A DNA stretch of 64,000 nt from NCBI GenBank assembly GCA_046757925.1, contig JBHHZE010000002.1, positions 1 through 64,000 of the forward strand, given 5' to 3'. Position 1 is the stretch's first letter. Each line of letters begins with the position of its first letter. A program made the translations under genes and the position numbers. Origin of the DNA: JAZDCZ01 sp046757925. Its GTDB lineage: Bacteria; Gemmatimonadota; Gemmatimonadetes; Gemmatimonadales; GWC2-71-9. The notes below the pieces were generated by a model, which ran no database searches, had not been told where the DNA came from, and saw nothing but the letters and a program-made list of their open reading frames with translations. Below, piece by piece: positions 35,245-43,897 of the stretch.

Positions 35245-35260
35245 TCAACCAAATGGTTGA
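35245..35260. promoter_or_regulatory. Palindromic putative operator upstream of lipA
   Basis: TCAACCA-AA-TGGTTGA, 7-bp perfect arms, 56 bp upstream of the lipA start in a 129-bp spacer with thiO. Such dyads often bind GntR- or TetR-type repressors, and PdhR-type control of pdh genes is well known, but the half-site order differs from the PdhR consensus. No clear -35/-10 pair was found beside it. Confidence 0.4.
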
Positions 35261-35318
35261 AAAGTTCGTTGTTCGGTGGCGCTTGCTGATGGCGGATGAA
35301 GTGATTTGTGTCGCGCTG

Positions 35319-36428
35319 TTATGACGACCAGAACCGTGCTGGATCGATCGCGCTGAGATCCAGGTCGGTTGGCGTGCCCGAGTGGAGTTGGGCGAGCAGT
35401 TCGCCGGTTAGGCCGGCCAGGAGTATCCCGTTTCGCCCGTGTCCGGTTGCGTACCACAGGCCGGTGACATCCGGGTCGGGCCCCACGATAGGTCGGCCGT
35501 CCGGCGTGCCCGGTCTGAATCCGGCCCAGGTTCGCTTGAACTCAACGCCTGTCAGGACGGGATACAGCCGGCCCATGGTGCGAGAGAGATGCTGCAATCC
35601 CGCAGTGGTGACACTGGCGTCGAACCCCGCGTATTCCATGGTCGAGCCGACTATCGCCTCGTGCTGGCGGTGCATGACGTATCCACCGGCTCCGTAGACG
35701 ATTGCCGGCGGTTCGTCGGTGGGCCAGTCGACGGCAGCCATCTGTCCCCGGACCGGCTCCACGGAGAGTGGCCGCGGCAGCCCGGTGATCCGGCCCGACC
35801 ACGCCCCCGCTGCGACTACGACGTCCCCCGAGCGGTATGTCTGGTTGGAGGTGCGAACGCCTGTGACTCGGGCGTCGCTTCTGAGCACTTCTTGCACGGA
35901 CTCGCCCCGAACAAGGGTCGTGCCCTTCAATTCGGCACTCTTCATGAGGGCATCCAGCAGGGCCAGAGGCTCGAGTCCACCATCCTCAGGGGCCAGAGCC
36001 GCCCCGATGGCATCTTGCGAGACACCAGGAGCATGTTTCTGCAGTTCTTCTGCCGACAACCACTCGGCCCGGAACCCGCTCTGGCGTTGCCAAGCGATTT
36101 CGCTCCTGGCCGCCGCCGCGTCGGCTTTGCGGAAAGTCACCTGGAGAATCCCCCCCGTCCACAGTCCGATATCTATACCTGTTTCTTCCAGCAGTTGGGG
36201 CGCGAGTTCGTTATAGAGATCGCGTGCGCGCACCCCCAGGCCTAGCAGCGGGTCTTCGGCCACGGTCTCGGCGAGCGGCGCAAGCATGCCGGCGGCGGCA
36301 ATAGAGGCAGTGCCCGACTTGGGCCCGGCCTCTATCACGGTTACGGCCAGGCCGTCGTGAGCGAGCGATCGTGCGCACGCGGCCCCGATCACGCCGCCGC
36401 CTACTACGATGACGTCAGGTGATGGCAT
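35319..36428 (-). CDS. thiO: Glycine oxidase ThiO-like FAD-dependent oxidoreductase
   Basis: 369 aa, DAO family. N-terminal FAD site (VIVVGGGVIGAACARSLAHDG), IAAAGMLAP after the Rossmann fold, and the C-terminal TPDGRPIVGPDPDVTGLWYA plus GHGRNGILLA signature typical of ThiO. It would oxidise glycine to iminoglyoxylate for thiazole synthesis. Other thi genes are absent here, so a general D-amino-acid or sarcosine oxidase remains possible. Stands alone on the minus strand. Confidence 0.82.
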   Translation of the reverse strand: MPSPDVIVVGGGVIGAACARSLAHDGLAVTVIEAGPKSGTASIAAAGMLAPLAETVAEDPLLGLGVRARDLYNELAPQLLEETGIDIGLWTGGILQVTFRKADAAAARSEIAWQRQSGFRAEWLSAEELQKHAPGVSQDAIGAALAPEDGGLEPLALLDALMKSAELKGTTLVRGESVQEVLRSDARVTGVRTSNQTYRSGDVVVAAGAWSGRITGLPRPLSVEPVRGQMAAVDWPTDEPPAIVYGAGGYVMHRQHEAIVGSTMEYAGFDASVTTAGLQHLSRTMGRLYPVLTGVEFKRTWAGFRPGTPDGRPIVGPDPDVTGLWYATGHGRNGILLAGLTGELLAQLHSGTPTDLDLSAIDPARFWSS

Positions 36429-36503
36429 CTCTGGATCCAGACGAAACTTTGTGAAACATTGCTTCGTAGGGACTAACGGACAAGGAAAGGTAGGAGCGAG
36501 TCA

Positions 36504-36725
36504 ATGATTCGGACAATAGTCGGTTATTCCGTTCTGGCGATCATCGGCATCATAGCCTTGAAGTTGGTACTTGGCTTGATCGGCTTTGCCGTTTCCCTCT
36601 TCATGTCACTACTATGGTTTGCCGCTATCGGCTTCGCGTTCTATCTTGTTCTCAAATTGGTCAGTCCATCGGCGGCGCGCAGCGTCCGTGAGACAATTCG
36701 GGGAGAGCCGGACGCTCCCGAGTAG
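36504..36725 (+). CDS. Small two-helix membrane protein
   Basis: 73 aa. Two hydrophobic helices (about residues 6-24 and 27-52) followed by a polar tail (SAARSVRETIRGEPDAPE). Unrecognised. The ribosome site AGGAG sits about 8 nt upstream of ATG 36504, and a weak hairpin follows, so it looks like a genuine single-gene unit. Confidence 0.65.
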   Translation: MIRTIVGYSVLAIIGIIALKLVLGLIGFAVSLFMSLLWFAAIGFAFYLVLKLVSPSAARSVRETIRGEPDAPE

Positions 36726-36726
36726 A

Positions 36727-36752
36727 TCGGGCCGGACCCGAACCTAGTTTTT
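36727..36752 (+). terminator. Weak terminator-like hairpin
   Basis: TCGGG-CCGGA-CCCGA (5-bp stem) followed by ACCTAGTTTTT, two bases after the small membrane-protein stop. It overlaps the 3' end of the convergent DUF3108 gene. The stem is short. Confidence 0.35.
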
Positions 36753-37544
36753 CTTGCTGCCCCCTGCATTGACACTCAACATGTTGGCGGGGGGCTCTTC
36801 TGTAATGTCGGTCAGGCGCAGTGTGATGGCAAACGATGAAAACTTCACGCGCAACTGCACCATGAGTCGTCGGTCGTCGTCGCTGATCCACATCCTCGCT
36901 TCTCTGCTCTCAGCCAAAATGCCTCGTCCCTGGATTATGGGATGAACAACGATGGTGGGGAACGTTCCAGCCGGTAAATCCAAGGTGTCCTTCTCCAGCA
37001 CCTTGAGGACGACCGGATTGCGGTCGGGCCGGAAGTATCGGTTGAATTCGTAGGTTTCCCCCACGGCAAGATCGAGCGTTCGGGCGAAGTAGAAGAACGC
37101 GTAGTCGTCGAGTGGCGAATCTGACGTCACCATGGTCGAATCGATGCCATCTTGCCGGTAGTAACCCGAGTCGGGGTAGATATCCCACTCGGTGTGCCGG
37201 TAGCTACCACCTTCGTGGAAGTCTTGTACGAACCGTCGTGAGTTGAAGTCGGGAATGCCGATCCACGAGTCCATACGGTCATCCAATTTGTAAAACACGG
37301 GTCCTCCTCTGAGCACGAAGAGCACGTGTAGCGACGGGACTCCGCGCACGGTGTCAATCCCCGCTACGTACATCATGCCCTTGCCAACTTTGAACAGACC
37401 GAATTTCGCCTCATACAATAGCGTTTCGCCCACGGGGAACGGTGGGTTTGCGGCCGAGTCCGGCAATACGTCCATCTCGGACTGCGCCCAAAGCGGGGTA
37501 ACCCCCAACAACAGGAACAACCATGCTTGCCAAAACTGCGTCAC
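36744..37544 (-). CDS. DUF3108-family exported protein
   Basis: 266 aa with a signal peptide (ending LWAQ). Body matches the DUF3108 pattern: PFPVGETLLYEAKFGLFKVG, an aromatic loop region, FFYFARTLDLAVGETYEF, and a C-terminal MWISDDDRRLMVQLRVK. These proteins probably adopt a periplasmic lipid- or lipoprotein-binding-like beta fold; the function is not established. Overlaps the upstream glycosyltransferase gene by 4 bp, suggesting a joint envelope role. Confidence 0.82.
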   Translation of the reverse strand: MTQFWQAWLFLLLGVTPLWAQSEMDVLPDSAANPPFPVGETLLYEAKFGLFKVGKGMMYVAGIDTVRGVPSLHVLFVLRGGPVFYKLDDRMDSWIGIPDFNSRRFVQDFHEGGSYRHTEWDIYPDSGYYRQDGIDSTMVTSDSPLDDYAFFYFARTLDLAVGETYEFNRYFRPDRNPVVLKVLEKDTLDLPAGTFPTIVVHPIIQGRGILAESREARMWISDDDRRLMVQLRVKFSSFAITLRLTDITEEPPANMLSVNAGGSKKN

Positions 37545-38290
37545 GATGCCCTCTGAACCGTGGCCTCGGCGGCAGGAACCTGGAGCCTACGGCCGGCGAG
37601 AAGAAGATTGAGTGCCAGTATGGTAGGCTTGCACCTCTTGCCCGTTGAGGGACCGGGACTCGCTGAGACGGGAACCACGGTGATCTGCCGAGCGGCTCGG
37701 GCTGCACGGGCCACCAACTCGGCGTTGGCACATTCGCCGCCGGTCTCGAGCAGAGGCTGATGCTGGTCCTGCAAGCAGTGCTTGAGGGTGATGAGGCGAA
37801 TGGCGTATAGGCCCGACATCACGTCGCGGAACCCGGCAAGCTTCAGTCCCGGCTTGAGTAACCAGGGTGCCATGCGGCGGACCAAGCGAAGCGCGGTCGA
37901 CGGAATGTTCTCGATCGCATCCGCGACGACGACGTCGGCACCCGACTCTGTACGCTTGATGATGTCGGGCAGCACGGCTGGCGAGATCGAAAAATCGGCC
38001 GGTACAGTCACCACGCAATCCCGTCGCGGTCGGTCGGAACGTTGTAACGCTGCACGAAACAACTCTTCGAGGCTCGCCGCGTAGCCTCTTGGTCTCTCGT
38101 GATGAATCACGGTGGCTGGCAGGGCCTGCTGATATGGTACCAATACCTCCGCCGTATCGTCGGTCGATCCGTCCTCGGCGATGAGTAAGTGATATTCGCG
38201 CGGGAATTCTTCGAAAATCTGCCGGACCTTCCAGAGGACGAGTCCCACAGTTGGGGCGTCGTTCTTGGCCGCAATACATATGTAGATCAT
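37541..38290 (-). CDS. Family 2 glycosyltransferase
   Basis: 249 aa GT-A fold: N-terminal IYICIAAKNDAPTVGLVL, the nucleotide-sugar motif LLIAEDGSTDDTAEVL, and a degenerate metal-binding region (VTVPADFSISP, where a DxD would be expected as AD). A dolichol-phosphate-mannose-synthase-like role is possible. There is no membrane domain. It precedes the DUF3108 gene with ATGA overlap. GGAAG precedes the ATG. Confidence 0.75.
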   Translation of the reverse strand: MIYICIAAKNDAPTVGLVLWKVRQIFEEFPREYHLLIAEDGSTDDTAEVLVPYQQALPATVIHHERPRGYAASLEELFRAALQRSDRPRRDCVVTVPADFSISPAVLPDIIKRTESGADVVVADAIENIPSTALRLVRRMAPWLLKPGLKLAGFRDVMSGLYAIRLITLKHCLQDQHQPLLETGGECANAELVARAARAARQITVVPVSASPGPSTGKRCKPTILALNLLLAGRRLQVPAAEATVQRAS

Positions 38291-38622
38291 TACGTGACTT
38301 CCGTTACGGTATTCTCAAGCCACCAGCGCTATACTACCCCAGCGGCAACACAATGTCTCGGAATATAGGTGGGTCTTGGCCGATGTGTGGAGACGTAGGT
38401 GGAAGTTGTTGAATCTCAGGGACTTCCGTCGACTAACGAAATAGTGTGGCGGCTCCGGATCTCTTAGCAGCCTAGGAGCACTACCGATAACAAGCCGGAA
38501 TATGCTTGCGCGAGATCCCATTGTGTTGTAACGAGGCTCATAGGCCGGTGGGCAAGTGTAACACAAATGTTGGGATGGGGTAACAAGTTATAGAGAGGCA
38601 ACGATCCATCGGAGGTGCATTG
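38291..38622. other. 332-bp divergent intergenic region
   Basis: No gene or RNA recognised. More AT-rich than its flanks, as expected for a region carrying two divergent promoters. TATA-like boxes occur on both strands (TATAGC leftward near 38331, TTATAG rightward near 38588), but neither has a convincing -35 partner. GGAGG at 38611..38615 serves the rightward gene. Confidence 0.55.
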
Positions 38623-39351
38623 ATGATTATGGCCAATCTACAGCAGCGCCTTGCGCCCAGCGATGTGAGTTTGGTTTTGCACGTGTTGTCGCGCGGCGAT
38701 CCTTCGCGGCGTCGTGAGTTGGAACGCGTGGCTCAGGAACAGGGTATCGATGAACTACTCGACGCCCCCGATCTGCTGGAATTGCTGCGTGATCTGCCGG
38801 ATGTGGCGAGTCCGTCCCCGGCGCTCTTCATCAGCGTTGCCGTCCGGCGCACACTTCGCCTGGTTGGTATCGAGGACCGGCGCCTGAGTGACTACGTGGG
38901 ATCGCTATTGTCCGAGTTCGGTGCCCGAGCGCGTGCCTACCAGATCTCCAGACACGACGACCAGGTCTACAGATACATCACTGATATTGTCGCCGATATC
39001 GAGGCCGGCTCGGGTCGGCGTCGATTCCTGCTGCAGGCTCATCTTGGCAATTTCAGTCTTTGGCTGACCGGGGTGTTCCCCGATCACGTAACTGCTAGGG
39101 TACACCGGCGTGGAGCTCCCAACATGCGGTACTTCGAGGAAATGGGGATGATGGGCTTCAAGTTGGCATCCGAACACCGCCTGGCTCGCGACTTCGACAT
39201 GGTAGACATTTACTCGGGAGCGGCCGAGTGTTTTGCGCAGATCCGTGTGGGGTTGAACAAGCTGTCGGACGAACTGTTCTTCCCGAACCGTTCCAATCCC
39301 GACCGACTCATGAGGCAAGTGGTAGACGAGTTTCGGTATCCCCTCGATTGA
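38623..39351 (+). CDS. Conserved-looking hypothetical protein
   Basis: 242 aa, no signal peptide, no recognised family. The N-terminal half is helical and leucine/arginine-rich. The middle has FGARARAYQISRHDDQVYRYITDIVADIE and the end is a helix-rich segment. ATG 38623 is chosen over TTG 38620 and ATG 38629 because GGAGG lies 7 nt upstream. Codon use looks like its neighbours. Possibly cytosolic. Ends 10 bp before a convergent lipoprotein gene. Confidence 0.6.
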   Translation: MIMANLQQRLAPSDVSLVLHVLSRGDPSRRRELERVAQEQGIDELLDAPDLLELLRDLPDVASPSPALFISVAVRRTLRLVGIEDRRLSDYVGSLLSEFGARARAYQISRHDDQVYRYITDIVADIEAGSGRRRFLLQAHLGNFSLWLTGVFPDHVTARVHRRGAPNMRYFEEMGMMGFKLASEHRLARDFDMVDIYSGAAECFAQIRVGLNKLSDELFFPNRSNPDRLMRQVVDEFRYPLD

Positions 39352-39360
39352 TTGAGATAT

Positions 39361-39849
39361 CTAGTGCGTTGTGGTATCGATTGGGGCGAATAAGGGACAT
39401 CGTTCGCTGCTCACCGAACTCCAGTTGACGCGAAGACCGAACAGTGGGATTGTGGAACTCGAACTTGAGATGCTTCCCAAGCCCAATATTCCCTGTGGCG
39501 GGTCGATGTCGTAGATGAGCACTCCTTTGAACGTATCGAGAGAATCTTCCACCATGAGGATTCCAAACCCCGGGGTCTTGGGGAAACCTTCTCCCTCATA
39601 ACCGAGAATGAGGCCACCGGGACCACGGCCGGTGATGGCCCGTGCCGTTCCATAACCGACTACTTTGGCCGGCACTACACCTTCCACCCCTTCGGGGACT
39701 TCTTGTATCAACTTGCCGGGTGTGGCGAATTGTTCGAGAGCCATGGATGCTGCAGCCATACTGGAGATTCCGCAGACGGGATTGTTTTCCGGATTGCCCT
39801 CGGTACAGGCGGCGAGAGCAATTGCTAGTAGCAGGACAGCGATTTTCAT
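39361..39849 (-). CDS. Putative lipoprotein of unknown function
   Basis: 162 aa. Signal peptide with lipobox (LLAIALAAC, Cys15). The mature part has a Gly-rich beta-looking centre (ARAITGRGPGGLILGYEGEGF) and a serine run (GSISSSSST). Two further cysteines (Cys26 and one near the C-terminus) could form a disulfide. No family recognised. Divergent from the fmdB operon. Confidence 0.65.
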   Translation of the reverse strand: MKIAVLLLAIALAACTEGNPENNPVCGISSMAAASMALEQFATPGKLIQEVPEGVEGVVPAKVVGYGTARAITGRGPGGLILGYEGEGFPKTPGFGILMVEDSLDTFKGVLIYDIDPPQGILGLGSISSSSSTIPLFGLRVNWSSVSSERCPLFAPIDTTTH

Positions 39850-39908
39850 GTAACGAAGTCTATCGTTGCCGGTGGCACCTGGCCAGGGGTGCTGTTGGTC
39901 CCGTTAGC

Positions 39909-39937
39909 TTGACCGACCGGGGAGCCGGGCGTATCGT
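39909..39937 (+). promoter_or_regulatory. Putative sigma-70 promoter for the fmdB operon
   Basis: TTGACC (39909..39914), 17-base spacer, TATCGT (39932..39937); predicted start near 39944, leader about 30 nt. Good spacing and a 5/6 match at -35. Confidence 0.5.
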
Positions 39938-39973
39938 TTTCTTTATATCACTAACATAGTGGAATGCGGGTCT

Positions 39974-40138
39974 ATGCCAATCTACGAATACCTGTGTGAT
40001 ACTTGTCACGAGCGTTTTACTCATAGGTCGTCGATGAAAGGCGCTCAAGCTACACCTCCGCGTTGTCCAAAGTGTGATTCGAAGGCCGTGCGGAGGATTT
40101 TCACCCCCTTCTACGCCAAGACGATTCGCAAGAGCTAG
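39974..40138 (+). CDS. FmdB-type zinc-ribbon protein
   Basis: A 54-aa protein starting MPIYEYLCDTCHERF. Two CxxC knuckles (Cys8/Cys11 and Cys31/Cys34) and the MPIYEY start are the hallmark of FmdB-family regulatory zinc ribbons. Its stop overlaps the next gene's GTG start by one base (TAGTG), so it heads a three-gene operon. Function in most bacteria is unknown; some members are regulatory. Confidence 0.85.
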   Translation: MPIYEYLCDTCHERFTHRSSMKGAQATPPRCPKCDSKAVRRIFTPFYAKTIRKS

Positions 40139-40680
40139 TGTTCGAGCGTCTTCGTGCGGCAATCAACGCGGCACTCGATGCTGCTACGGTATCGCACGAT
40201 CCGCGCGAGGCGGCGAGCAAGATGCGAGAGGCGGTGATCGAGGCGAGAGCGGGAATCGAACTGATGCGTAGGGGCGTTCTCGAGGTAGAAACGGAACTCT
40301 CATCTCAGCGCTCTCAGCTCGCAGATGCCGAACGCCGCGGCCGATTGGCCGATGGCATCGATGATGTGGAGACCGTTGCCGTGGCCAATCGCTTCGTCGA
40401 GAAGCATCGGGCCAGGATCGGGGTCCTGGAGCAAAAGCTCGAGGCTCAGAGGGCGGAGTTGGCTCTGGCCGAGCGAGAATTAGAAGAGATGAAGAGCGAT
40501 CTCAAGCGAGTTGGGTCGAGTCAAGCGGAGGCGGCATGGCGCGAGATCGAAAACGCGGGAGGCACGCGTCCCGCCACCGACGTCGACGGCGATCTGTTGC
40601 GTTCCCGATTGGACCGGGCTGCGCGCGAGGCACACGCGGAGGCTCAGCTAGAGGCATTGAAGAAGAAAATGGGCAAATAG
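40138..40680 (+). CDS. PspA/IM30-like coiled-coil protein
   Basis: 180 aa, almost entirely helical. It begins MFERLRAAINAALDAATVSHDPREAASKMREAV (given in part), which resembles the N-terminus of PspA/IM30 envelope-stress proteins. Long heptad-like stretches run from about residue 35 to 130. Shorter than PspA (about 220 aa), so the family call is tentative. Coupled to the zinc-ribbon gene upstream, 12 bp before the next gene. Confidence 0.55.
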   Translation: MFERLRAAINAALDAATVSHDPREAASKMREAVIEARAGIELMRRGVLEVETELSSQRSQLADAERRGRLADGIDDVETVAVANRFVEKHRARIGVLEQKLEAQRAELALAERELEEMKSDLKRVGSSQAEAAWREIENAGGTRPATDVDGDLLRSRLDRAAREAHAEAQLEALKKKMGK

Positions 40681-40692
40681 GAAAGGCGCCGC

Positions 40693-41088
40693 ATGGAAAT
40701 CAAACCGGACCGTATGGTTTCGTTGGGTTACGGCAAGTACTGGCGATCGGATGCGATCGTGGGGCTCATGCCGATTGAGTCCGACCGAGGGCCAGGGCGG
40801 CGGACTGAAGTCTACACTGCCACGGTAGACGAGCCGATCATCGCATCCCGAAGCGAGCGAGCCATTCTGCACGACATGGCGGTGGCTAGCGATGAGCATT
40901 TCCAGATTCAGGAAGCGCGCGAAATCCTGTCAGATCTCTTGGACGCGTTCGACGATTTTCCCGACGTCCTCAGCAGGATGCTTCTCACGGAATCACGCTT
41001 CGATGTCGGCAGCTGGACTCGGCGACTCAAAACTTTCTTGGTCTCAGACAGCGCGGAAAGCACGGAACAGAACGACCTATTTGCCTAG
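40693..41088 (+). CDS. Hypothetical protein, possibly RemA/DUF370-like
   Basis: 131 aa. Residues 8-75 (SLGYGKYWRSDAIVGLMPIE, then GRRTEVYTATVDEPIIASRS) follow the pattern of DUF370/RemA: a short strand, an RI/AIV strand, a GRxT turn and an exposed 'vi.s' strand. RemA proteins bind DNA as oligomeric arcs. This is a remote similarity by eye. The C-terminal 55 residues are helical and not RemA-like. GTG-free start: ATG 40693 with GGAAAGG upstream. Its end overlaps convergent dppF by 12 bp. Confidence 0.45.
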   Translation: MEIKPDRMVSLGYGKYWRSDAIVGLMPIESDRGPGRRTEVYTATVDEPIIASRSERAILHDMAVASDEHFQIQEAREILSDLLDAFDDFPDVLSRMLLTESRFDVGSWTRRLKTFLVSDSAESTEQNDLFA

Positions 41089-42093
41089 GTTGGCGGGTTT
41101 GCGCTCCGTTGTCATCGGTTCGCTGGCGTGGTGACAAGCAACGAGCCGGCCCGGTCTCAGTTCTTCCAACGGCGGCGTTTCTGCCCGACATCTTTCGTCT
41201 CTCTTGACGTGCGGGCATCTACGCTCGAAAACGCACCCTGCTTGGGGACGTCTACTCGATGCATCTCCCTTCAAGACTATGCGGTCCCGCTGGACTCTCG
41301 GGTCTGGCACGGGAACTGCCGAGAGCAGCGACGTAGTGTATGGATGCAGAGGTTCATCGTACGTATCGGTTACGAACGCAACTTCCATCAACTTACCCAA
41401 GTACATTACAGCAACCCGGTCGGCGATGTGGCGGACGACAGCGAGATCGTGTGCGATGAACAGGTACGTAAGACCACGCTTCGCCCGCAGATCGGATAGA
41501 AGATTGAGGACCTGAGCCTGGACGGAGACATCCAGCGCGGACACCGGCTCGTCGAGTACGATGAACTCGGGCTCGACCGAGAGAGCTCGGGCAATGCCCA
41601 CTCGCTGTCTCTGCCCGCCCGAGAGTTGGTGCGGATAGCTCGAGGTGTATGATGGGTCCAGGCCCACTTCTTCAAACAGCGATTCGACCCTCTCACGAGC
41701 CTCATGCTTATCCGCCAGCTTGTGGGCTTCGATCGGTTCCCGGACAGCCGCACCCACCGTCATGCGAGGATTGAGTGAACCGAATGGATCTTGGAACACG
41801 ATCTGCATGCGCTGGCGCAGAGACCGGAGGGTGCGCGTATCTGCACCCAATACGTCGATACCATCGAATTCCACACTGCCCGCCGTCGCCTTCACGAGCC
41901 TGAGAATGCATCGGCCTAGCGTCGTCTTGCCGCTGCCGCTCTCGCCCACGAGCCCCAGTGCCTCCCCTTGGCTTATCGCGAGATCCACATGGTCGATTGC
42001 ACGTACCGGATCTGACTTCGCAAACAACCCTCTGGAGCTGGAATAGTCCTTCACCAGTCCCTCGACCTTGAGTAGCGGAGTCTTGTCGGTCAT
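41077..42093 (-). CDS. dppF: Peptide ABC transporter ATPase (DppF/OppF-like)
   Basis: 338 aa. Walker A (GESGSGKTT), signature (LSGGQRQRVGIARAL), Walker B (FIVLDEPVSALDV), and the C-terminal oligopeptide-transporter motif with cysteines (GCVFERRCPHVKRDERC). ATG 42093 overlaps the dppD stop (ATGA); the longer frame to 42225 lies inside dppD. Last gene of the dppABCDF set. Confidence 0.93.
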   Translation of the reverse strand: MTDKTPLLKVEGLVKDYSSSRGLFAKSDPVRAIDHVDLAISQGEALGLVGESGSGKTTLGRCILRLVKATAGSVEFDGIDVLGADTRTLRSLRQRMQIVFQDPFGSLNPRMTVGAAVREPIEAHKLADKHEARERVESLFEEVGLDPSYTSSYPHQLSGGQRQRVGIARALSVEPEFIVLDEPVSALDVSVQAQVLNLLSDLRAKRGLTYLFIAHDLAVVRHIADRVAVMYLGKLMEVAFVTDTYDEPLHPYTTSLLSAVPVPDPRVQRDRIVLKGDASSRRPQAGCVFERRCPHVKRDERCRAETPPLEELRPGRLVACHHASEPMTTERKPANLGK

Positions 42094-43067
42094 GGTTCGG
42101 CTCGCTGGGCCAGCCAACACCGCGACTGGTGTCCCGGGTCTATGGATTCGAGTTCCGGCTCCTTCGAACTGCACAGTTCCCACGCCCGCGAACAACGGGG
42201 ATGAAAGCGACAAGCGGGGGGCCAATCCGTAGCCGGTGGTACGGATCCCGGGATCACCGCGAGTCTATCGACGGGTTGATCGAGTCTTGGTATGGCCCGC
42301 AGGAGCGCCCGAGTGTAGGGATGTTCTGGGCTCTCGAACAGCCTCTTGGTGGGAGCGTGCTCTACCAGCCTACCTGCATACATCACCGCCACTCGGTCGG
42401 CGACACCGGCTACGATTCCCAGATCGTGCGTTATCAGGATCATTGCCATACCCAGGCGCTGCTTGAGTTCCAGTAGCAGATCGAGGATCTGTGCCTGGAT
42501 CGTAACGTCGAGCGCAGTCGTAGGCTCATCTGCGATCAGAATCTTGGGGCTGCACGATAGTGCCATGGCGATCATGACTCGCTGCTGCATGCCGCCACTC
42601 AGTTCGTGCGGGTAGTAGCGGACGCGTTTTTCCGGCTCGGCGATGCCAACCATGGACAGTAGCTCGACCGCGCGGTCGCGGGCGTCCTTGCGCGTGATAT
42701 CGAGGTGTGCTCGGAGGGTCTCGGATATCTGGGTCCCCACGGTCAACACGGGATTCAGGCTGGTGGCAGGCTCCTGAAAGATCATCGATATCTCCGCACC
42801 CCTGATGGCCCGGAGATCGCGAGGTTTCAGCAGCAGTAGATTGCGACCCGCGTACCTGATCTTGCTGCCCTCCATGATGCGACCGGGATGCTCGATAAGG
42901 CGAAGTATGGAAAGAGCAGTGGCGGTTTTGCCACACCCCGACTCGCCCACTATGCCGAGGGTCTCGCCTTCGTAGAGGTCGAACGACACGTCGTCCACGG
43001 CCCGCGCCTCGCCGTCGTCCGTGGCGAAGTACGTTCGAAGATCGCGTATGCTGAGCAGACAGTTCAT
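42090..43067 (-). CDS. dppD: Peptide ABC transporter ATPase (DppD/OppD-like)
   Basis: 325 aa. Walker A (GESGCGKTAT), signature (LSGGMQQRVMIAMAL), Walker B (ILIADEPTTALDV), C-terminal ACRFHPRCSRAWELC. Works as a heterodimer with DppF. ATG 43067 overlaps the dppC stop (ATGA). Confidence 0.93.
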   Translation of the reverse strand: MNCLLSIRDLRTYFATDDGEARAVDDVSFDLYEGETLGIVGESGCGKTATALSILRLIEHPGRIMEGSKIRYAGRNLLLLKPRDLRAIRGAEISMIFQEPATSLNPVLTVGTQISETLRAHLDITRKDARDRAVELLSMVGIAEPEKRVRYYPHELSGGMQQRVMIAMALSCSPKILIADEPTTALDVTIQAQILDLLLELKQRLGMAMILITHDLGIVAGVADRVAVMYAGRLVEHAPTKRLFESPEHPYTRALLRAIPRLDQPVDRLAVIPGSVPPATDWPPACRFHPRCSRAWELCSSKEPELESIDPGHQSRCWLAQRAEP

Positions 43068-43897
43068 CGAGCTCGTGGGTCCATGGTGTTGCGCAATCCG
43101 TCGGCGAGCAGGCTGAAGCCGATCACGGTGAGTACGATAATCAGCCCGGGAAAGATAGATAGCCAAGGGGCTGTTTGAAGCATCGAGCTCCCGCCTTGCA
43201 TCATCCTTCCGAGCGACGCCGTAGGCTCTTGCACCCCTACACCCAGATACGATAGGCCCGCTTCGATCAGAATGATCTGGCCAATTCCCAGAGTAGATAT
43301 GACTCCGATCGGCGCAACTACGTTTGGCAAGAGGTGGTGGAGTAGAATGCGTGTCTTACCGATTCCGAGCGACTGGGCCGCCGTGATGAAATCGCGCCGT
43401 CTGAGACTCAGTACCTCTGCTCGTACGATCCTGCTCGTGCCGAACCAGCTCGTGAATCCGAGGATCGTAATGAGGCCGACTACGTCCACGCGTTCCCAGA
43501 GCGCCAACACCACCAGAAGTAAGAAGACCCGGGGGATAGCCAGCGCTGCATCGACCGCGCGCATCAAGACCGTGTCGACTACGCTGCCGGAGAGACCCGA
43601 AATGAGACCTACACCGGTACCAACCGTCACCGAAATCAGAATTGATAGGAACGCGATCACAAGCGATATCCTAGCGCCATAGAGGACCCTGCTCAATAGA
43701 TCGCGGCTAAAAATATCGGTGCCAAAAGGGTGAAGCCACGAGGGCGGCTGCGATTGCCCTGTGGCGAGGTCGAGTTGGGCTGACGGGTCAAACGATGTGA
43801 GAAAAGGCGCAAGCGATGTGATGCCCACCAGGAACAAGACCACTGCCGCACCTACTATGATCTGTCTGTGGCGCAGCAAGCGGCGCAGTTCGTTCAT
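43064..43897 (-). CDS. dppC: Peptide ABC transporter permease (DppC/OppC-like)
   Basis: 277 aa. N-terminal transmembrane helix, periplasmic loop with the DppC-typical LHPFGTDIFSRDLLSRVLYGARISL, five further helices, and the EAA-loop (AAQSLGIGKTRILLHHLLPN). Overlaps dppB and dppD by 4 bp each. Confidence 0.93.
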   Translation of the reverse strand: MNELRRLLRHRQIIVGAAVVLFLVGITSLAPFLTSFDPSAQLDLATGQSQPPSWLHPFGTDIFSRDLLSRVLYGARISLVIAFLSILISVTVGTGVGLISGLSGSVVDTVLMRAVDAALAIPRVFLLLVVLALWERVDVVGLITILGFTSWFGTSRIVRAEVLSLRRRDFITAAQSLGIGKTRILLHHLLPNVVAPIGVISTLGIGQIILIEAGLSYLGVGVQEPTASLGRMMQGGSSMLQTAPWLSIFPGLIIVLTVIGFSLLADGLRNTMDPRAR

